A DNA stretch of 64,000 bases from CAZEAP01 sp964510315 (GCA_964510315.1 CAZEAP010000019.1:1-64000); one strand, 5' to 3'. Shown: positions 8,327-17,855, counted from the first letter of the stretch. Notes: a model not told the origin generated them from the letters alone. Translations and numbers: made by a program.

Positions 8327-11300
8327 GTGACCGAACAGAAGAAATCGGGGAAGTGGAGATCATGGGTGCTGTTGGGCGCCCTGGTGCTGGTCGTTGCCGC
8401 GGGCGGCGCCTTGCTGGTTTATTCCCGGACTCGTCCCCAACACGTGGTTCACCTCCAGAGGGGACAGATCAACTTGAGGGCCGGCAACGTCCAGGCGGCC
8501 GTGCAGGAATTCCGCTCCGCCCTGGAGGAGCAGCACGACTTGCTGCCGGCACAACTGGAGCTGGTCCGCGCCCTGACGATGATCCGGAAATTCGAAGAAG
8601 CCGAAAAGGAGCTGGAGAAAGCGCGCGAGATGGGACTGGCAGAACCCGACCTGGCGGAACGGCGCGCGAGAATCTACGCCGGTCGGGGCCGCTACCGGCT
8701 CCAGACCGCCGGCGAGGCGGTGGACGTGAAGCTGTGCGACGACGTCATCGCCGAGGACCTCGACCCGGCCATCGAACTGGTCGAAGAAAACGCCGAGAAC
8801 TGCGAGCATCCCGGCCGGTCGACCTCCCGTCTGGGCAAACTTCTGATGCAGAAATCCCACATCCTGGTGGTCAAGTGGCAGCTCCTGCGGAAGAAGCGGG
8901 AGCTGGCTGAAAACCTCGAGGACAAGGAGGAAATGGCTGCCAGGAACGCCGCAGCCGTCGCGGTGATGGCCGAGATGGGAAGGGCCCAGCGTGCCGCAGT
9001 GGCCGCCTACGAGCGGACCGTCGAACTGAACCCGGAACTCTTCTCCCCCCGGCTGGCCATCGCCGGACAGGCCGTCGCGCGGTTCCAGCCTGCCCCTCAG
9101 CGCGCCCGAGACATCCTGCAGCCGGTTCTGGAGGCGGAGCCCGAACACCTGGAGGCCCACAGAATACTGGCCGAGGCGGAGCGCGTGGCCGGCAACTACG
9201 AGAAGGCCCTGGAACACATCCACGCCGTCGAAGGAAAAAGTGAAGGCGAACAGACCGAGTTCGGACTCATGGTCCTGCGGGCTCGCATCCTGGTTGATGC
9301 CGAAAGGTGGGAAGAAGCCGACGTCGTCACCGAAAAGCTGATTGCCCTCAGACCCCACCACCGGATTGCAGCTTACCTCCGCGGACGCGCCCTTTTGCAG
9401 CAGGAGAAATACGCGGAGGCCGCCGGCCGCCTCCAGAGCATATTCGCCCATTCCGACCAGCGCTGGGCGCAGGCCCGGTTCGCGCTCGCCCAGGCCCTCG
9501 AAGGGGCTGGAAACCGACACCAGGCAATCTCGGCCTACGAGCAGGTGCTCAGGGACGCCTCCGAAGCGACGCCACAGAACATTCAGTCGCGCAAGGAGAT
9601 ACTGGAGGCGGTCTACGCGACCGGGCTGACCCTGTACGAGAAACTGAAAGGAACCATTCCGGACGTTGCGGCCGAGTACGCCCGTAAGGCCCTCGGGACC
9701 TTCCCCCACCGCGAGGAAGCATACAGAGCGGCCAGGAAAGCGTGGGTGAGCCTCCCCCCGGCCGAGCGGGAAGCCGCAAACCCCGCCCTTCTGCACGCAG
9801 CCGCCCTGGCCCTGGTCAGAAAACCTCAGAAGGCGTTGAAGGTCTGCGAACAGGGGCTCAAAGACGCCATGGATGAGGCGGAGACCCGCCAGCTGCATTT
9901 CCTGCGCGCCCGTATCCTGGTCACCAACGGGATGTACAAGGAAGCCATCAGCGCCTACGAGGAACTCCAGGCCCCCCGGCAACTAAGCTGGGCGTCCTAT
10001 GAGCTGGCCTCCCTGCATGCCCGCCTGGGACACACCGAACCGGCCCGGGAGATCTACAAGGACCTTTTGCGCGCGAATCCCTCGGACCGACGCGCCCTCG
10101 CCGGACTCCTGCGGGTACTGCTGAGGACCGGAGACATCGACGGCGCCCGCGCCGTGCTGGAGAACCTACAGCGGGAGACGGATTCCCGCGGCATCCGCGC
10201 TCTGTTGATGGACCTCTACGCGAGATCGGGGCAAACCGACGAGGCACTGGAGCTGGCGCGGGGATTCGCCGAATCGCAACCCGACAGCGCCACTGCCCAG
10301 GCATGGTTGGGAAGGCTGCTGTGGCGAGCCGATAAACCCGATCAGGCATGGGCTGCGTTCGAGGAAGCACTCAAAGCCGATCCCGAATACCCGGGCGGTT
10401 ACAGCCGAGGCCTGATAGACCTGCAGCAGGGAAGGACAGCGGAGGCCCTGGAGCTGTTCCGGAAGGCCGAAAGCATCTTCTCCGGGCCGCGCGCCCCAAA
10501 GGTGGAGCTTGCCCTTTCACTCCAGCTTGACGGCCGGACGAGTGAGGCCAGAGAGATGCTCCGGAAGCTTCACCGCACCGGGGGCCAAAACTCGGCCCTG
10601 CTCGCGTGGCATCTGGGCCTGCTCTGCGCCGCCGAGGGAGACATCGAGAAAGCCCAGGAATACGCCGGCGGTGTGGTCCTCGCCCAACTCGGCCTGGGCA
10701 CAGACCAGGCGAAGCTGCTCCGGAACGTGGCCGGCCTGGAACCGCCGGCGCGTGACGGGGCCGCGTCGGCGATCGGCCTGGCCCTCGTCATCCAGCGCAG
10801 CGGCAATCCCGACGCAGCCCTCTCCGTGCTCCGCAAGGCCGAAGAGCACCTCCCCGGCGATCCCGTACTCACCTGCTGGCGGCTCGGCATCCTGGACGCA
10901 CGGGGCAGCCACCAGGAGGCGGTGACCGGGTACCAGGAAGTGATCGAGGCAAACCCCGAGTTCCTGTTCGCGCGGATCAAGCTGGCCCGGAGCCACGCCC
11001 AGCACGAAGACCTCCCGGCAGCCGTAAGCGTGCTGGAGGAAGCCCTCGCCCACGCGCCGGAGCATCAGGGAGCCATCATCCACTTCCACCTGGCCGGCCT
11101 CTATCAGCGGCTGCAGCGTTTCGATCAGGCACTCGCAAGCTACCGGACCGCGCTCGAGTATCCACCCAGGGCGGCCGCCGCCTACAACAACATCGCCTGG
11201 ATTATGGCCGTCCGGAAAGGCGAGACGGAGAAAGCTTTGCCCCTGGCCCAGAAAGCACTCGAACTGGCCAGCTCGAGCCCCCATATACTGGACACCGTGG

Positions 11301-11524
11301 GGTGGATTCACCTGTTGCGGGGAAGCCTCGATGAGGCGATAGAGCACCTGGAAAAGGCCAGACGCGGCCTCCCCCACGTGCCCACGGTGCGCGCCCACCT
11401 GGGACTGGCCTACCTGAAGGCCGGGCGGAAGCAAGAAGCCGCCGCTGAACTGCGACAGGCCCTGACCATCTCCACCGACTTCCCCGAAGCCGACGACGCT
11501 CGGGAAGCTCTGCGCTCCCTCTAA
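8327..11524 (+). CDS. Large membrane-anchored TPR-repeat protein (PrsT-like)
   Basis: This 1065-residue protein has one N-terminal transmembrane segment (about residues 13-32), followed by tetratricopeptide repeats over nearly its whole length, for example around residues 37-70, 260-330, 555-620 and 920-1060. The GTG start is preceded by AAGGAGG at 8 nt. TPR proteins of this size accompany exosortase/PEP-CTERM loci (PrsT, a lipoprotein there) and act as scaffolds in EPS assembly. Here no lipobox is present and the anchor looks like an uncleaved helix. It lies 127 bp after the UDP-sugar dehydrogenase and probably shares its sigma-54 promoter. The family is clear; the exact role is inferred from context. 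Confidence 0.8.
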   Translation: MTEQKKSGKWRSWVLLGALVLVVAAGGALLVYSRTRPQHVVHLQRGQINLRAGNVQAAVQEFRSALEEQHDLLPAQLELVRALTMIRKFEEAEKELEKAREMGLAEPDLAERRARIYAGRGRYRLQTAGEAVDVKLCDDVIAEDLDPAIELVEENAENCEHPGRSTSRLGKLLMQKSHILVVKWQLLRKKRELAENLEDKEEMAARNAAAVAVMAEMGRAQRAAVAAYERTVELNPELFSPRLAIAGQAVARFQPAPQRARDILQPVLEAEPEHLEAHRILAEAERVAGNYEKALEHIHAVEGKSEGEQTEFGLMVLRARILVDAERWEEADVVTEKLIALRPHHRIAAYLRGRALLQQEKYAEAAGRLQSIFAHSDQRWAQARFALAQALEGAGNRHQAISAYEQVLRDASEATPQNIQSRKEILEAVYATGLTLYEKLKGTIPDVAAEYARKALGTFPHREEAYRAARKAWVSLPPAEREAANPALLHAAALALVRKPQKALKVCEQGLKDAMDEAETRQLHFLRARILVTNGMYKEAISAYEELQAPRQLSWASYELASLHARLGHTEPAREIYKDLLRANPSDRRALAGLLRVLLRTGDIDGARAVLENLQRETDSRGIRALLMDLYARSGQTDEALELARGFAESQPDSATAQAWLGRLLWRADKPDQAWAAFEEALKADPEYPGGYSRGLIDLQQGRTAEALELFRKAESIFSGPRAPKVELALSLQLDGRTSEAREMLRKLHRTGGQNSALLAWHLGLLCAAEGDIEKAQEYAGGVVLAQLGLGTDQAKLLRNVAGLEPPARDGAASAIGLALVIQRSGNPDAALSVLRKAEEHLPGDPVLTCWRLGILDARGSHQEAVTGYQEVIEANPEFLFARIKLARSHAQHEDLPAAVSVLEEALAHAPEHQGAIIHFHLAGLYQRLQRFDQALASYRTALEYPPRAAAAYNNIAWIMAVRKGETEKALPLAQKALELASSSPHILDTVGWIHLLRGSLDEAIEHLEKARRGLPHVPTVRAHLGLAYLKAGRKQEAAAELRQALTISTDFPEADDAREALRSL

Positions 11525-11569
11525 GTTGCTGTTCCTCGCGGTGAAATGACGTTCTGGGGTGGAACAAAG

Positions 11570-11717
11570 GGGGCGGCCTGCCCACCGCCCCGCACGAATC
11601 CCTTTCCTCTACGTGCGAACCTTTTTCACCTTCCCGGCGACCTCATTACCAGGATTTGTCGCTGAGGACGCCGCAATAGTCCCTATTTGGGCGGAAATAG
11701 CTTTTTCGACCGCCCAA
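11570..11717. other. Two hairpins in the 534-bp gap after the TPR gene
   Basis: GGGGCGG-N8-CCGCCCC (11570-11591) lies 45 bp after the TPR stop and could end that transcript, though no T-run follows. TTGGGCGG-N15-CCGCCCAA (11687-11717) is a second perfect stem. A further dyad, GAGAA-TATG-TTCTC, lies near 11910-11923. No gene is seen in 11525-12058 apart from the promoter-like element at 11986. Confidence 0.4.
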
Positions 11718-11985
11718 TCCACTCCCGCCGCCGCTTCTCTTCAATCGTCGCCCCCGCTTCAGCCGCCCGTCGCCGGCCGGTGCAGGCCCGCCGGCGGGGG
11801 CCGCCGCACTGCGCACGCAATTCGTTCCTGAGGTAACCTGGCAGCCTTCGATAGCCCTCGTGCCGGTTGCGGGGACAATCCGGCTACGATGCCGCAAGGC
11901 GTTTCAGAATGAGAATATGTTCTCTGTAGCATCCCGTTGTCGTAAGTGGTTCGGCACGGCGGGCTTGAAACGCGACACGCATTGC

Positions 11986-12001
11986 CGGTATAAGGTTTGC
12001 T
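11986..12001 (+). promoter_or_regulatory. Possible sigma-54 promoter before the radical SAM gene
   Basis: CGGTATAAGGTTTGCT keeps the GG-N10-GC spacing and a perfect TTGCT, but matches only 8 of 12 defined positions. It would start transcription about 45 nt before the ATG at 12059. No GTGTY-N10-RACAC dyad is found upstream, unlike the other sigma-54 sites. Confidence 0.35.
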
Positions 12002-12058
12002 TCCGTTAAAGGCAGTACTCGTTCGTCCGATTGAATTGGATCGACTTCAGGGGCAGGG

Positions 12059-13744
12059 ATGGGCAGCATACTTCTGATAAGCTTTGCGGGCTACCCCTCT
12101 ACGCCCAGTAGCCTGATGCCCGACAACGGGCTGGCCAGCCTGGCCGGCTGCCTGACCGCTGCGGGGCACGATGTCCGCATTCTCGACTACAACACCGTCA
12201 GCACGCTTGGCAGGCTTTTCCCTGAGGGGCTCAGTGAGAGAGTCGAGCCCTTGGCCCGCCGGCTGTTCGTGGAGGGGCGAGACCTCAACTGGTGGCAGAA
12301 ACTCCGTTTCCTCAAGGCCGGCTGGGCTCTGGGGCGTCACCAGCGGCGGGAGATCGACGCCATCGCGGCCGAGGCAGCCTGTCGAGCCGAAGAGCTTGGC
12401 GTGGAATTCGTGGGGCTGAAGCTCTGGAACGGAGACGGTTTCTCCGGATCGGTCAAGATAGCAGAGTCCGTCAAGGAACGCCTGCCCCATGTGAAGGTCA
12501 TCGGGGGCGGACCGCAGGTGGACTACTTCCATCGGCACATCCTGGAGTACACCTCCGCTTTCGACGTGCTGGTGCGCGGCGAGGGCGAGCGCGTGCTGCG
12601 GCGGCTGCTCCGGACCCTGAGCGAAGGCGGTAGCCTGGAGGAGGTGCCCGGACTCCTCTGGCGAGAAGGCGGCCGCATACGGGAGACGCCCCCGGAAGCC
12701 CTCGAAGACCTGGACGAACTGCCGCTGCCGCTGTACGAACCGGAGGTCTATCCGGCGCTCCAGGGCGATGAGAAGATAAAGGTCGGCGTGGTGGACGAGA
12801 GCCGGGGCTGCCCGAATCGCTGCGCCTTCTGCATCCACCCGATAAAAAGCGGGCGTAACTGGTCGCTGAAATGCCCCGGGAGGGTGCTGGAGGAGATGCG
12901 GACGCTGATGGACCAGGTCGGCACGCGCTACTTCGTTTACTCGGGAAGCAACACCTCGGCCCGTGTGGCGGTCAACATCGCCAGGGCCATAGTGCGCGAA
13001 GGACTCCAGGTGCGCTACGGTTGCTTCGGGCACGTGCGTGCGATCGCACGAGCGGATTTCGACCTGCTCCGGCAAAGCGGCTGTGAGGCCATCTTCTACG
13101 GGCTGGAGTCCGGCAGCCCGCGCGTCCTGCGGGAAGGCTTCAACAAGCCTCTCGACCTGGAGAAAGCCGCACGGGTGATCCGCCAGACCCGGGGAGCCGG
13201 CATCACGGCGATAGCCAGCGTCATTTACCCCGGGCCTTTTGAGGACGCCCAAAGCCGCGCCCAGACGATGGCTTTCCTCCAGCGGGTCCGCCCGGACAGC
13301 GTTCCGGTCACCATCCCCGGGATGATTCCCGGCACCCCCTGGGAGCGCGAGCCGGAGCGCTACGGCTTTGAGAAACTGGACAGGAAGGACATCTGGGAAT
13401 ACGCGCTAACCTACAAGATACGCCTCCTTTACCCCCCGAGCCTCTGGAAACCGCTGCCCTACCGGTTGAACGGCAAATCCTCGAAGGAGCTTTTCGGCGA
13501 ATGCGAGCAGTTCATCAACGACGTGGAAGCGGCGGGAATCCTCACGAACGTCCCCCACGAGATGGTGCTGATGGCCGAAGCACTGGGGGAAAGGGATGAC
13601 CTGAGGGGATTCCGTGACCGCTGCCGCGCCGCCTTCCTCGGCGGCGACGTGGAGACCGTCCGCCGCCTGGTCACCACAATCAACGAGCACGTGCGACCGG
13701 AGGTACCGGTCCGCCAGCCCGCCCTGCAGGGACAGAACCTATGA
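12059..13744 (+). CDS. B12-binding radical SAM protein
   Basis: This 561-residue protein has an N-terminal cobalamin-binding-like Rossmann domain (about 1-180; LPHVKVIGGGPQVDY, YTSAFDVLVRGEGE) and a radical SAM core. The 4Fe-4S cluster cysteines C251, C255 and C258 lie in SRGCPNRCAFC. Enzymes of this class perform radical chemistry on unactivated carbons, often methylations or rearrangements in lipid and antibiotic pathways. The ATG follows GGGGCAGGG. It is followed after 10 bp by a ceramide-glucosyltransferase-like enzyme, a pairing reminiscent of HpnJ/HpnI in hopanoid glycolipid synthesis, but no hopanoid cyclase is present here. The substrate is unknown. Confidence 0.85.
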   Translation: MGSILLISFAGYPSTPSSLMPDNGLASLAGCLTAAGHDVRILDYNTVSTLGRLFPEGLSERVEPLARRLFVEGRDLNWWQKLRFLKAGWALGRHQRREIDAIAAEAACRAEELGVEFVGLKLWNGDGFSGSVKIAESVKERLPHVKVIGGGPQVDYFHRHILEYTSAFDVLVRGEGERVLRRLLRTLSEGGSLEEVPGLLWREGGRIRETPPEALEDLDELPLPLYEPEVYPALQGDEKIKVGVVDESRGCPNRCAFCIHPIKSGRNWSLKCPGRVLEEMRTLMDQVGTRYFVYSGSNTSARVAVNIARAIVREGLQVRYGCFGHVRAIARADFDLLRQSGCEAIFYGLESGSPRVLREGFNKPLDLEKAARVIRQTRGAGITAIASVIYPGPFEDAQSRAQTMAFLQRVRPDSVPVTIPGMIPGTPWEREPERYGFEKLDRKDIWEYALTYKIRLLYPPSLWKPLPYRLNGKSSKELFGECEQFINDVEAAGILTNVPHEMVLMAEALGERDDLRGFRDRCRAAFLGGDVETVRRLVTTINEHVRPEVPVRQPALQGQNL

Positions 13745-13754
13745 GAGGTCGGCC

Positions 13755-14951
13755 ATGCATGCGATACAGATAATCTTTTGGGCTATAGCGCTGGTCTCGG
13801 TCGGCTTCGCTTTACTTCCCCTCCTGGCCGCTCTTCGATTCCGCGCTTACGTTCAGAAGGAAATCACCCGGGAACGCCCGTCTTTCGCCCCGAAGGTTTC
13901 GGTCATCTTGCCCTGCAAGGGGATAGATCCGGGCTTCGATGAGAACGTTCGCTCGTTGCTCACACAGGATTACCCGGACTTCGAGATACTGTTCGTCACC
14001 GCGACGGCCGACGATCCGGCGCGCGAACGGTTGCTGAGACTTACGGCCGGCAACCCGCACTGCAAGGTTCTGGTCGCGGGAATCCAGCAGGGACGCAGCC
14101 AGAAGCTGAACAATCAGCTTGCCGCGCTCAAACAAGTACGGCCCGAGACCGAAGCACTCGTCTTTATCGACTCTGATGTTCGCCTGCATTCAACATTTCT
14201 CCGCGACTTGGTGGCGCCGCTGGCCGACCGGGAGGTCGGGGCGACCACGGGCTTCAGATGGTACGTGCCGCAGAAAGGTGGCCTGGGTTCTTACCTGCAG
14301 GCCACCTGGAACGGCGGAGGTCTCCCGATGTTGGGACACGAATCGTCCGCCTACGCATGGGGGGGCGCGATGGCGGCGCTGACGAAAACGTTTACACGCG
14401 CCGGCGTCCAGGAACGCTGGAAGAATTCGCTGTCCGACGACCTGTCCCTTACGGAAGCGATGCGGTCCCTCGGTCTCAAGATTCACTTCGTGCCGGAATG
14501 CCTGGTACCGTCCTATGAGGACAGGTCGGTGCGGCAGACAATCGAGTGGACGAACCGCCAGACCATCGTGTCGCGGGTATACAGCCCCGCAATGTGGAGG
14601 CTTATCTTCGCCATGCATGCGTGTCTCGGGATCGGAGTACTCAGCGGCGTGCTGTGTCTGGCCGCGGCCATCGCCTCCTTCCCTTCGCTTCTGTGGCCCT
14701 CCCTGGTGATGCTGTCCCCAGTCCTCGTGGAGTCTGTCAACGGGCTCATGATCTTACGTGTTGTCCGCCGACTCATCCCCCCGGTGGACATAGGGCTACG
14801 AAGAACCGGTCTGCTCATAGCTATGATACCCGCCGCAATCCTGCTGGTACTCTATAACAGTCTGCATTCACTGGGCACGAACAAACTCCGGTGGCGGGGA
14901 ACGGAGTATACGCTCAACGCCCCGGATTCGGTGGTTGCCACCGAGCCTTGA
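13755..14951 (+). CDS. Membrane glycosyltransferase, GT21/ceramide-glucosyltransferase-like (HpnI-like)
   Basis: This 398-residue membrane glycosyltransferase has one N-terminal transmembrane helix and two or three C-terminal ones. The GT-A core includes VSVILPCKGIDPGFDEN, the metal-binding FIDSD, the acceptor-side SDDLSLTEAM and a QTIEWTNRQ segment in place of the (Q/R)XXRW motif. GT21 enzymes glycosylate ceramide or hopanoid lipids. The ATG at 13755 has GAGAGG upstream and follows the radical SAM stop by 10 bp; the frame is open further upstream but only as a shadow of that gene. A glycolipid product is inferred from the family and the neighbour. Confidence 0.8.
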   Translation: MHAIQIIFWAIALVSVGFALLPLLAALRFRAYVQKEITRERPSFAPKVSVILPCKGIDPGFDENVRSLLTQDYPDFEILFVTATADDPARERLLRLTAGNPHCKVLVAGIQQGRSQKLNNQLAALKQVRPETEALVFIDSDVRLHSTFLRDLVAPLADREVGATTGFRWYVPQKGGLGSYLQATWNGGGLPMLGHESSAYAWGGAMAALTKTFTRAGVQERWKNSLSDDLSLTEAMRSLGLKIHFVPECLVPSYEDRSVRQTIEWTNRQTIVSRVYSPAMWRLIFAMHACLGIGVLSGVLCLAAAIASFPSLLWPSLVMLSPVLVESVNGLMILRVVRRLIPPVDIGLRRTGLLIAMIPAAILLVLYNSLHSLGTNKLRWRGTEYTLNAPDSVVATEP

Positions 14952-15026
14952 GGAGAGACTGGAGGTTACCTGAGGGCACAGTACGAAGGCGATAGCAGAA
15001 TTCCCCAGTGAGTGATGAGGCAAGAG

Positions 15027-15767
15027 ATGAGGAAACAACTGCTGCGCTTGCCCATGTTCTTGGGCGACATGATCAGATTCAGCGTGGAGCTGCTCGTCAA
15101 CGTTGCGGCAGTCCTGGCCGCCGCCCTCGTGTTCGTTGTGCTGTGGCGCAACGGAATCCTCTGGCAGCGTATGGTAGCCTTCCCGGCCGCCTACATCGTT
15201 TTCTCGGCCACATTCTTCGCCCTGTTCGTCCTCCTGCGCCTCATCCTCCTGAGGAACGTTAAGCCGGGAAGCTACCGCCTCGACCAGCCGGAAGTCCTGC
15301 GCTGGATCCTGGCCGATGGCCTGTGGCGCATGCTGCACCGCAGCCCCGTCAGCCATTGGATCACGGACTTCGGTCCTCAACGGTGGCTCTTCTACAGGCT
15401 CATGGGCGCCGAGGTAGACCACACGTTCTACACTGGCTGGGGAGCAAAGATTCTGGATCCCTGGTCTCTGCAAGTCGGCAGGGACGTCGTCATCGGGGCG
15501 AACGCGGTTATCTGCGGTCACGTGCTGGTGGGGAAAACCGTTTTTATCGGCAGCGTCAAGATCGGCAGCCGGGCAACCGTGGGCGTGGGCGCCGTCATCT
15601 TTCCCGGCGTAGAGATCGGTGAAGACGCGATCGTAGGGGCGGGGGCATTCGTACCCAAGAATACCGTGATTCCTCCGGGAGAGGTGTGGGGGGGAGTTCC
15701 GGCGAGGAAGATATCGACGGTCTCGGAAGAAGAGCCCGCGGGCGAACGCAGCCGGCAGGAAAGTTGA
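15027..15767 (+). CDS. Membrane-anchored hexapeptide-repeat (LbetaH) transferase
   Basis: About 246 residues. Two hydrophobic segments near the N-terminus (SVELLVNVAAVLAAALVFVV and AYIVFSATFFALFVLLRLIL) precede a left-handed beta-helix with imperfect hexapeptide repeats (IGANAVICGHVLVGKTVFIG to VGAGAFVPKNTVIPPG), ending in the usual WGGVPARKI. Such proteins O- or N-acylate sugars or lipids. The start is uncertain: ATG at 15027 has GAGG 6 nt upstream, while GTG 15012 and ATG 15015 are in frame without a clear ribosome site. It follows the GT21-like gene and probably decorates the same product. Confidence 0.75.
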   Translation: MRKQLLRLPMFLGDMIRFSVELLVNVAAVLAAALVFVVLWRNGILWQRMVAFPAAYIVFSATFFALFVLLRLILLRNVKPGSYRLDQPEVLRWILADGLWRMLHRSPVSHWITDFGPQRWLFYRLMGAEVDHTFYTGWGAKILDPWSLQVGRDVVIGANAVICGHVLVGKTVFIGSVKIGSRATVGVGAVIFPGVEIGEDAIVGAGAFVPKNTVIPPGEVWGGVPARKISTVSEEEPAGERSRQES

Positions 15768-15819
15768 GCAGGGCGCGCGCTCAGCTTGTCGGCGAAGCAA
15801 GTTCCGCATGTGCCCAGCA

Positions 15820-15861
15820 GAAAAAAGCAGAGGACCCCTGCTGTGGGCAAAGATCCTCTGC
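15820..15861 (-). terminator. Rho-independent terminator of the PEP-CTERM unit
   Basis: On the minus strand GCAGAGGA pairs with TCCTCTGC across a 19-nt loop, followed at once by TTTTTT. It lies about 40 bp after the PEP-CTERM gene that ends at 15901. Confidence 0.8.
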
Positions 15862-15900
15862 TGGCTCAAAAACAGGCTCAACTAACCTGACTTGACGAGG

Positions 15901-17076
15901 TCAGTCGGTCTGTTTCTTCCGAAGGCGCACGCCCGCCAAACCCAGAAGGCTCAGACCCAACAGGCTCAGACTCGCCGGTTCCGGGATGATCCCGAAGACC
16001 ACGGGGTCTTCACTGTCAACCTGCCAGTATCCCAAGCCCTGGTATACGAGCGTATCCTTCATTGTGTCGTCAGCGGTTCCAGGGACGCCATCAGCCCCGA
16101 AATCGGCCAACGCGCTGTTCAAGTCGAACAGCAAAGAGATGTCGGCCAAGCCTCCGGCCAAACCACGCTGGAAAGCCCCGGCGTTCGCTCCGCCAACGAT
16201 GTTGGCATAAGCGAAGCCAGCTCCTTGCCCGGCCGTCAGGTCAATCTCCTCCCGGAGAACCGTACCGGGAGCAAACGGGACAGCAGGCGCGTTGATTACG
16301 CCAATGTTGGCAAGGTAGTCGAGTTCGACGAAGGCCGCGGCAAGCCAGTAGGTCCCGTCGGCGGCCCCTGGGAACGTGTCGGCTCCCACCGGGCCGGCAT
16401 GGCCGGCACCGGAAGCGCCTTCAGTCCAAAAGTAGGGGGCCTCGCCACTGCCAGGACCACCGTGCGGTGCCGACGGAGACGCCGGGAGAACGGAATCCCA
16501 GCGACCCACGCCACCCGGATCCTGAGTGTACGGCGTGTAGGCGGCATCCGATTTGGCCTGCTCCCAGACCTCCATGACGCCGCCGAACGTGACCGGCGCG
16601 CCCGTGACCGGGTCAACCGGGTCATCGGCTGTACCATAGACCCCGTCAGGTCCGGTCGTGTCCGAGTCGACGTCCGCCGTCAATGGGTTCCTGCCCAGGG
16701 GCACAAAGTCCAGGATGATGCTGCCCGAGCCAGTTGTCACCGGCCCACCCGGCGCTACGGCCAAGTCATATAGGAGCGTTGACAGCTGCGTCGGAGAAGA
16801 AGTGTCAAAGACTACATTCCCCGCACTGTCAAACAGATTAGTGACCTGGCTCAGCGTCCTCTGCTCGACACCGGCGCCAGGCGGAAGAGCGTCCAGACCA
16901 TTGGGATCAACGATGCTCGGGGTGCTAACGTCGCCATCGTCGTCAATCCACAGGTCTGAAACATCCTTGAACTTCCCCAGGTACTCACCAGCGTCGAGAT
17001 TAACGGCCCCCACCGGGGCTGCGGCGATTGCTATCGCCAGCACTAACACTAAAGCTATCAAAGGCGTCTTCCTCAT
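15901..17076 (-). CDS. PEP-CTERM sorting-domain protein (secreted, exosortase substrate)
   Basis: This 391-residue protein has a clear signal peptide (MRKTPLIALVLVLAIAIAAA) and a C-terminal sorting signal: IPEPASLSLLGL, a hydrophobic helix and RLRKKQTD. The exosortase should cut near the PEP motif. The middle is acidic, glycine- and proline-rich and carries two DGVxGTADD segments resembling calcium-binding loops. The start at 17076 was chosen for the signal peptide and AGGAGGAGG upstream. It follows the sugar transferase by 48 bp and probably shares its sigma-54 promoter. No enzymatic domain is recognised; a structural matrix role is likely. Confidence 0.9.
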   Translation of the reverse strand: MRKTPLIALVLVLAIAIAAAPVGAVNLDAGEYLGKFKDVSDLWIDDDGDVSTPSIVDPNGLDALPPGAGVEQRTLSQVTNLFDSAGNVVFDTSSPTQLSTLLYDLAVAPGGPVTTGSGSIILDFVPLGRNPLTADVDSDTTGPDGVYGTADDPVDPVTGAPVTFGGVMEVWEQAKSDAAYTPYTQDPGGVGRWDSVLPASPSAPHGGPGSGEAPYFWTEGASGAGHAGPVGADTFPGAADGTYWLAAAFVELDYLANIGVINAPAVPFAPGTVLREEIDLTAGQGAGFAYANIVGGANAGAFQRGLAGGLADISLLFDLNSALADFGADGVPGTADDTMKDTLVYQGLGYWQVDSEDPVVFGIIPEPASLSLLGLSLLGLAGVRLRKKQTD

Positions 17077-17124
17077 TCCTGCCTCCTCCTGTTGGAGTCT
17101 GCAATTTTCCATCTTAATGGACGG

Positions 17125-17817
17125 CTATGAGGACGAGTCCTCTGTTGAGGATGCTGTCTGCCCCCTCGGCCGTCCGGTAATCACTTTTCCAACCGTCCCG
17201 AGTGCGATGAGCAAATCCACCCACCAGCACATGCGGTGGATATACAGCAGGTCCAGCTTGACCTTCCGTCGTACGTCGCGGACCGTGCGGTCGTAGCCCG
17301 CGCGAATCTGCGCTAAACCGGTGATGCCCGGCTTAACGCGGTGGCGTTCGTCATACTCTGGTATCTCCTCCTTCAGCTCGCTGACAAAGTGGGGCCTCTC
17401 CGGCCTGGGCCCGATCAGGCTCATCTCCCCCCGCACCACGTTCACCAACTGGGGCAACTCGTCCAGGTGCAGCCGACGCAGCACCCGACCCACCGGTGTG
17501 ACGCGGGGGTCGTCGCTCTGCGCCCACACCGGTCCGGTCGCCGCTTCGGCGTCCTCATACATGGTGCGGAGCTTGATGATGCGGAAGATCACGCCGCCCT
17601 TACCCACCCGTTCCTGCCGATAGAAGACCGGACCCCGGGAGCTGAGCTTGATCAGCACGGCGCAGGCGGCAAGCACCGGCGCCGACAGAACCAGCAGGAT
17701 CGCCCCGGCCAACCGGTCGATCCAGCCCTTGGCCCTGTGGTACTGAAAGCGCAGGAAGCGCAGGATCAGCCCGGCTGATCCGATCCCCAACAGCGCTGCT
17801 GAGGTAGGTTCGGGCAC
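17125..17817 (-). CDS. Undecaprenyl-phosphate sugar phosphotransferase with an N-terminal PEP-CTERM-like segment
   Basis: This enzyme transfers a sugar-1-phosphate to the lipid carrier, the first step of EPS repeat-unit assembly. The catalytic domain (about residues 30-225) has the membrane helix GWIDRLAGAILLVLSAP, GPVFYRQERVGKGG, KLRTM, LDELPQL and IGPRPERP, all typical of WcaJ/PglC-type transferases. The start is unusual. GTG at 17817 has GGAGG 9 nt upstream and gives a protein that begins with PEPTSAALLGIGSAGLILRF, a complete PEP-CTERM-like motif, here at the N-terminus. An in-frame TTG at 17826 lies too close to the ribosome site. A sigma-54 promoter precedes it. Confidence 0.9.
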   Translation of the reverse strand: MPEPTSAALLGIGSAGLILRFLRFQYHRAKGWIDRLAGAILLVLSAPVLAACAVLIKLSSRGPVFYRQERVGKGGVIFRIIKLRTMYEDAEAATGPVWAQSDDPRVTPVGRVLRRLHLDELPQLVNVVRGEMSLIGPRPERPHFVSELKEEIPEYDERHRVKPGITGLAQIRAGYDRTVRDVRRKVKLDLLYIHRMCWWVDLLIALGTVGKVITGRPRGQTASSTEDSSS

Positions 17818-17855
17818 GCTATACAACCTCCGATAGAATCACGCTTACCTATAGG

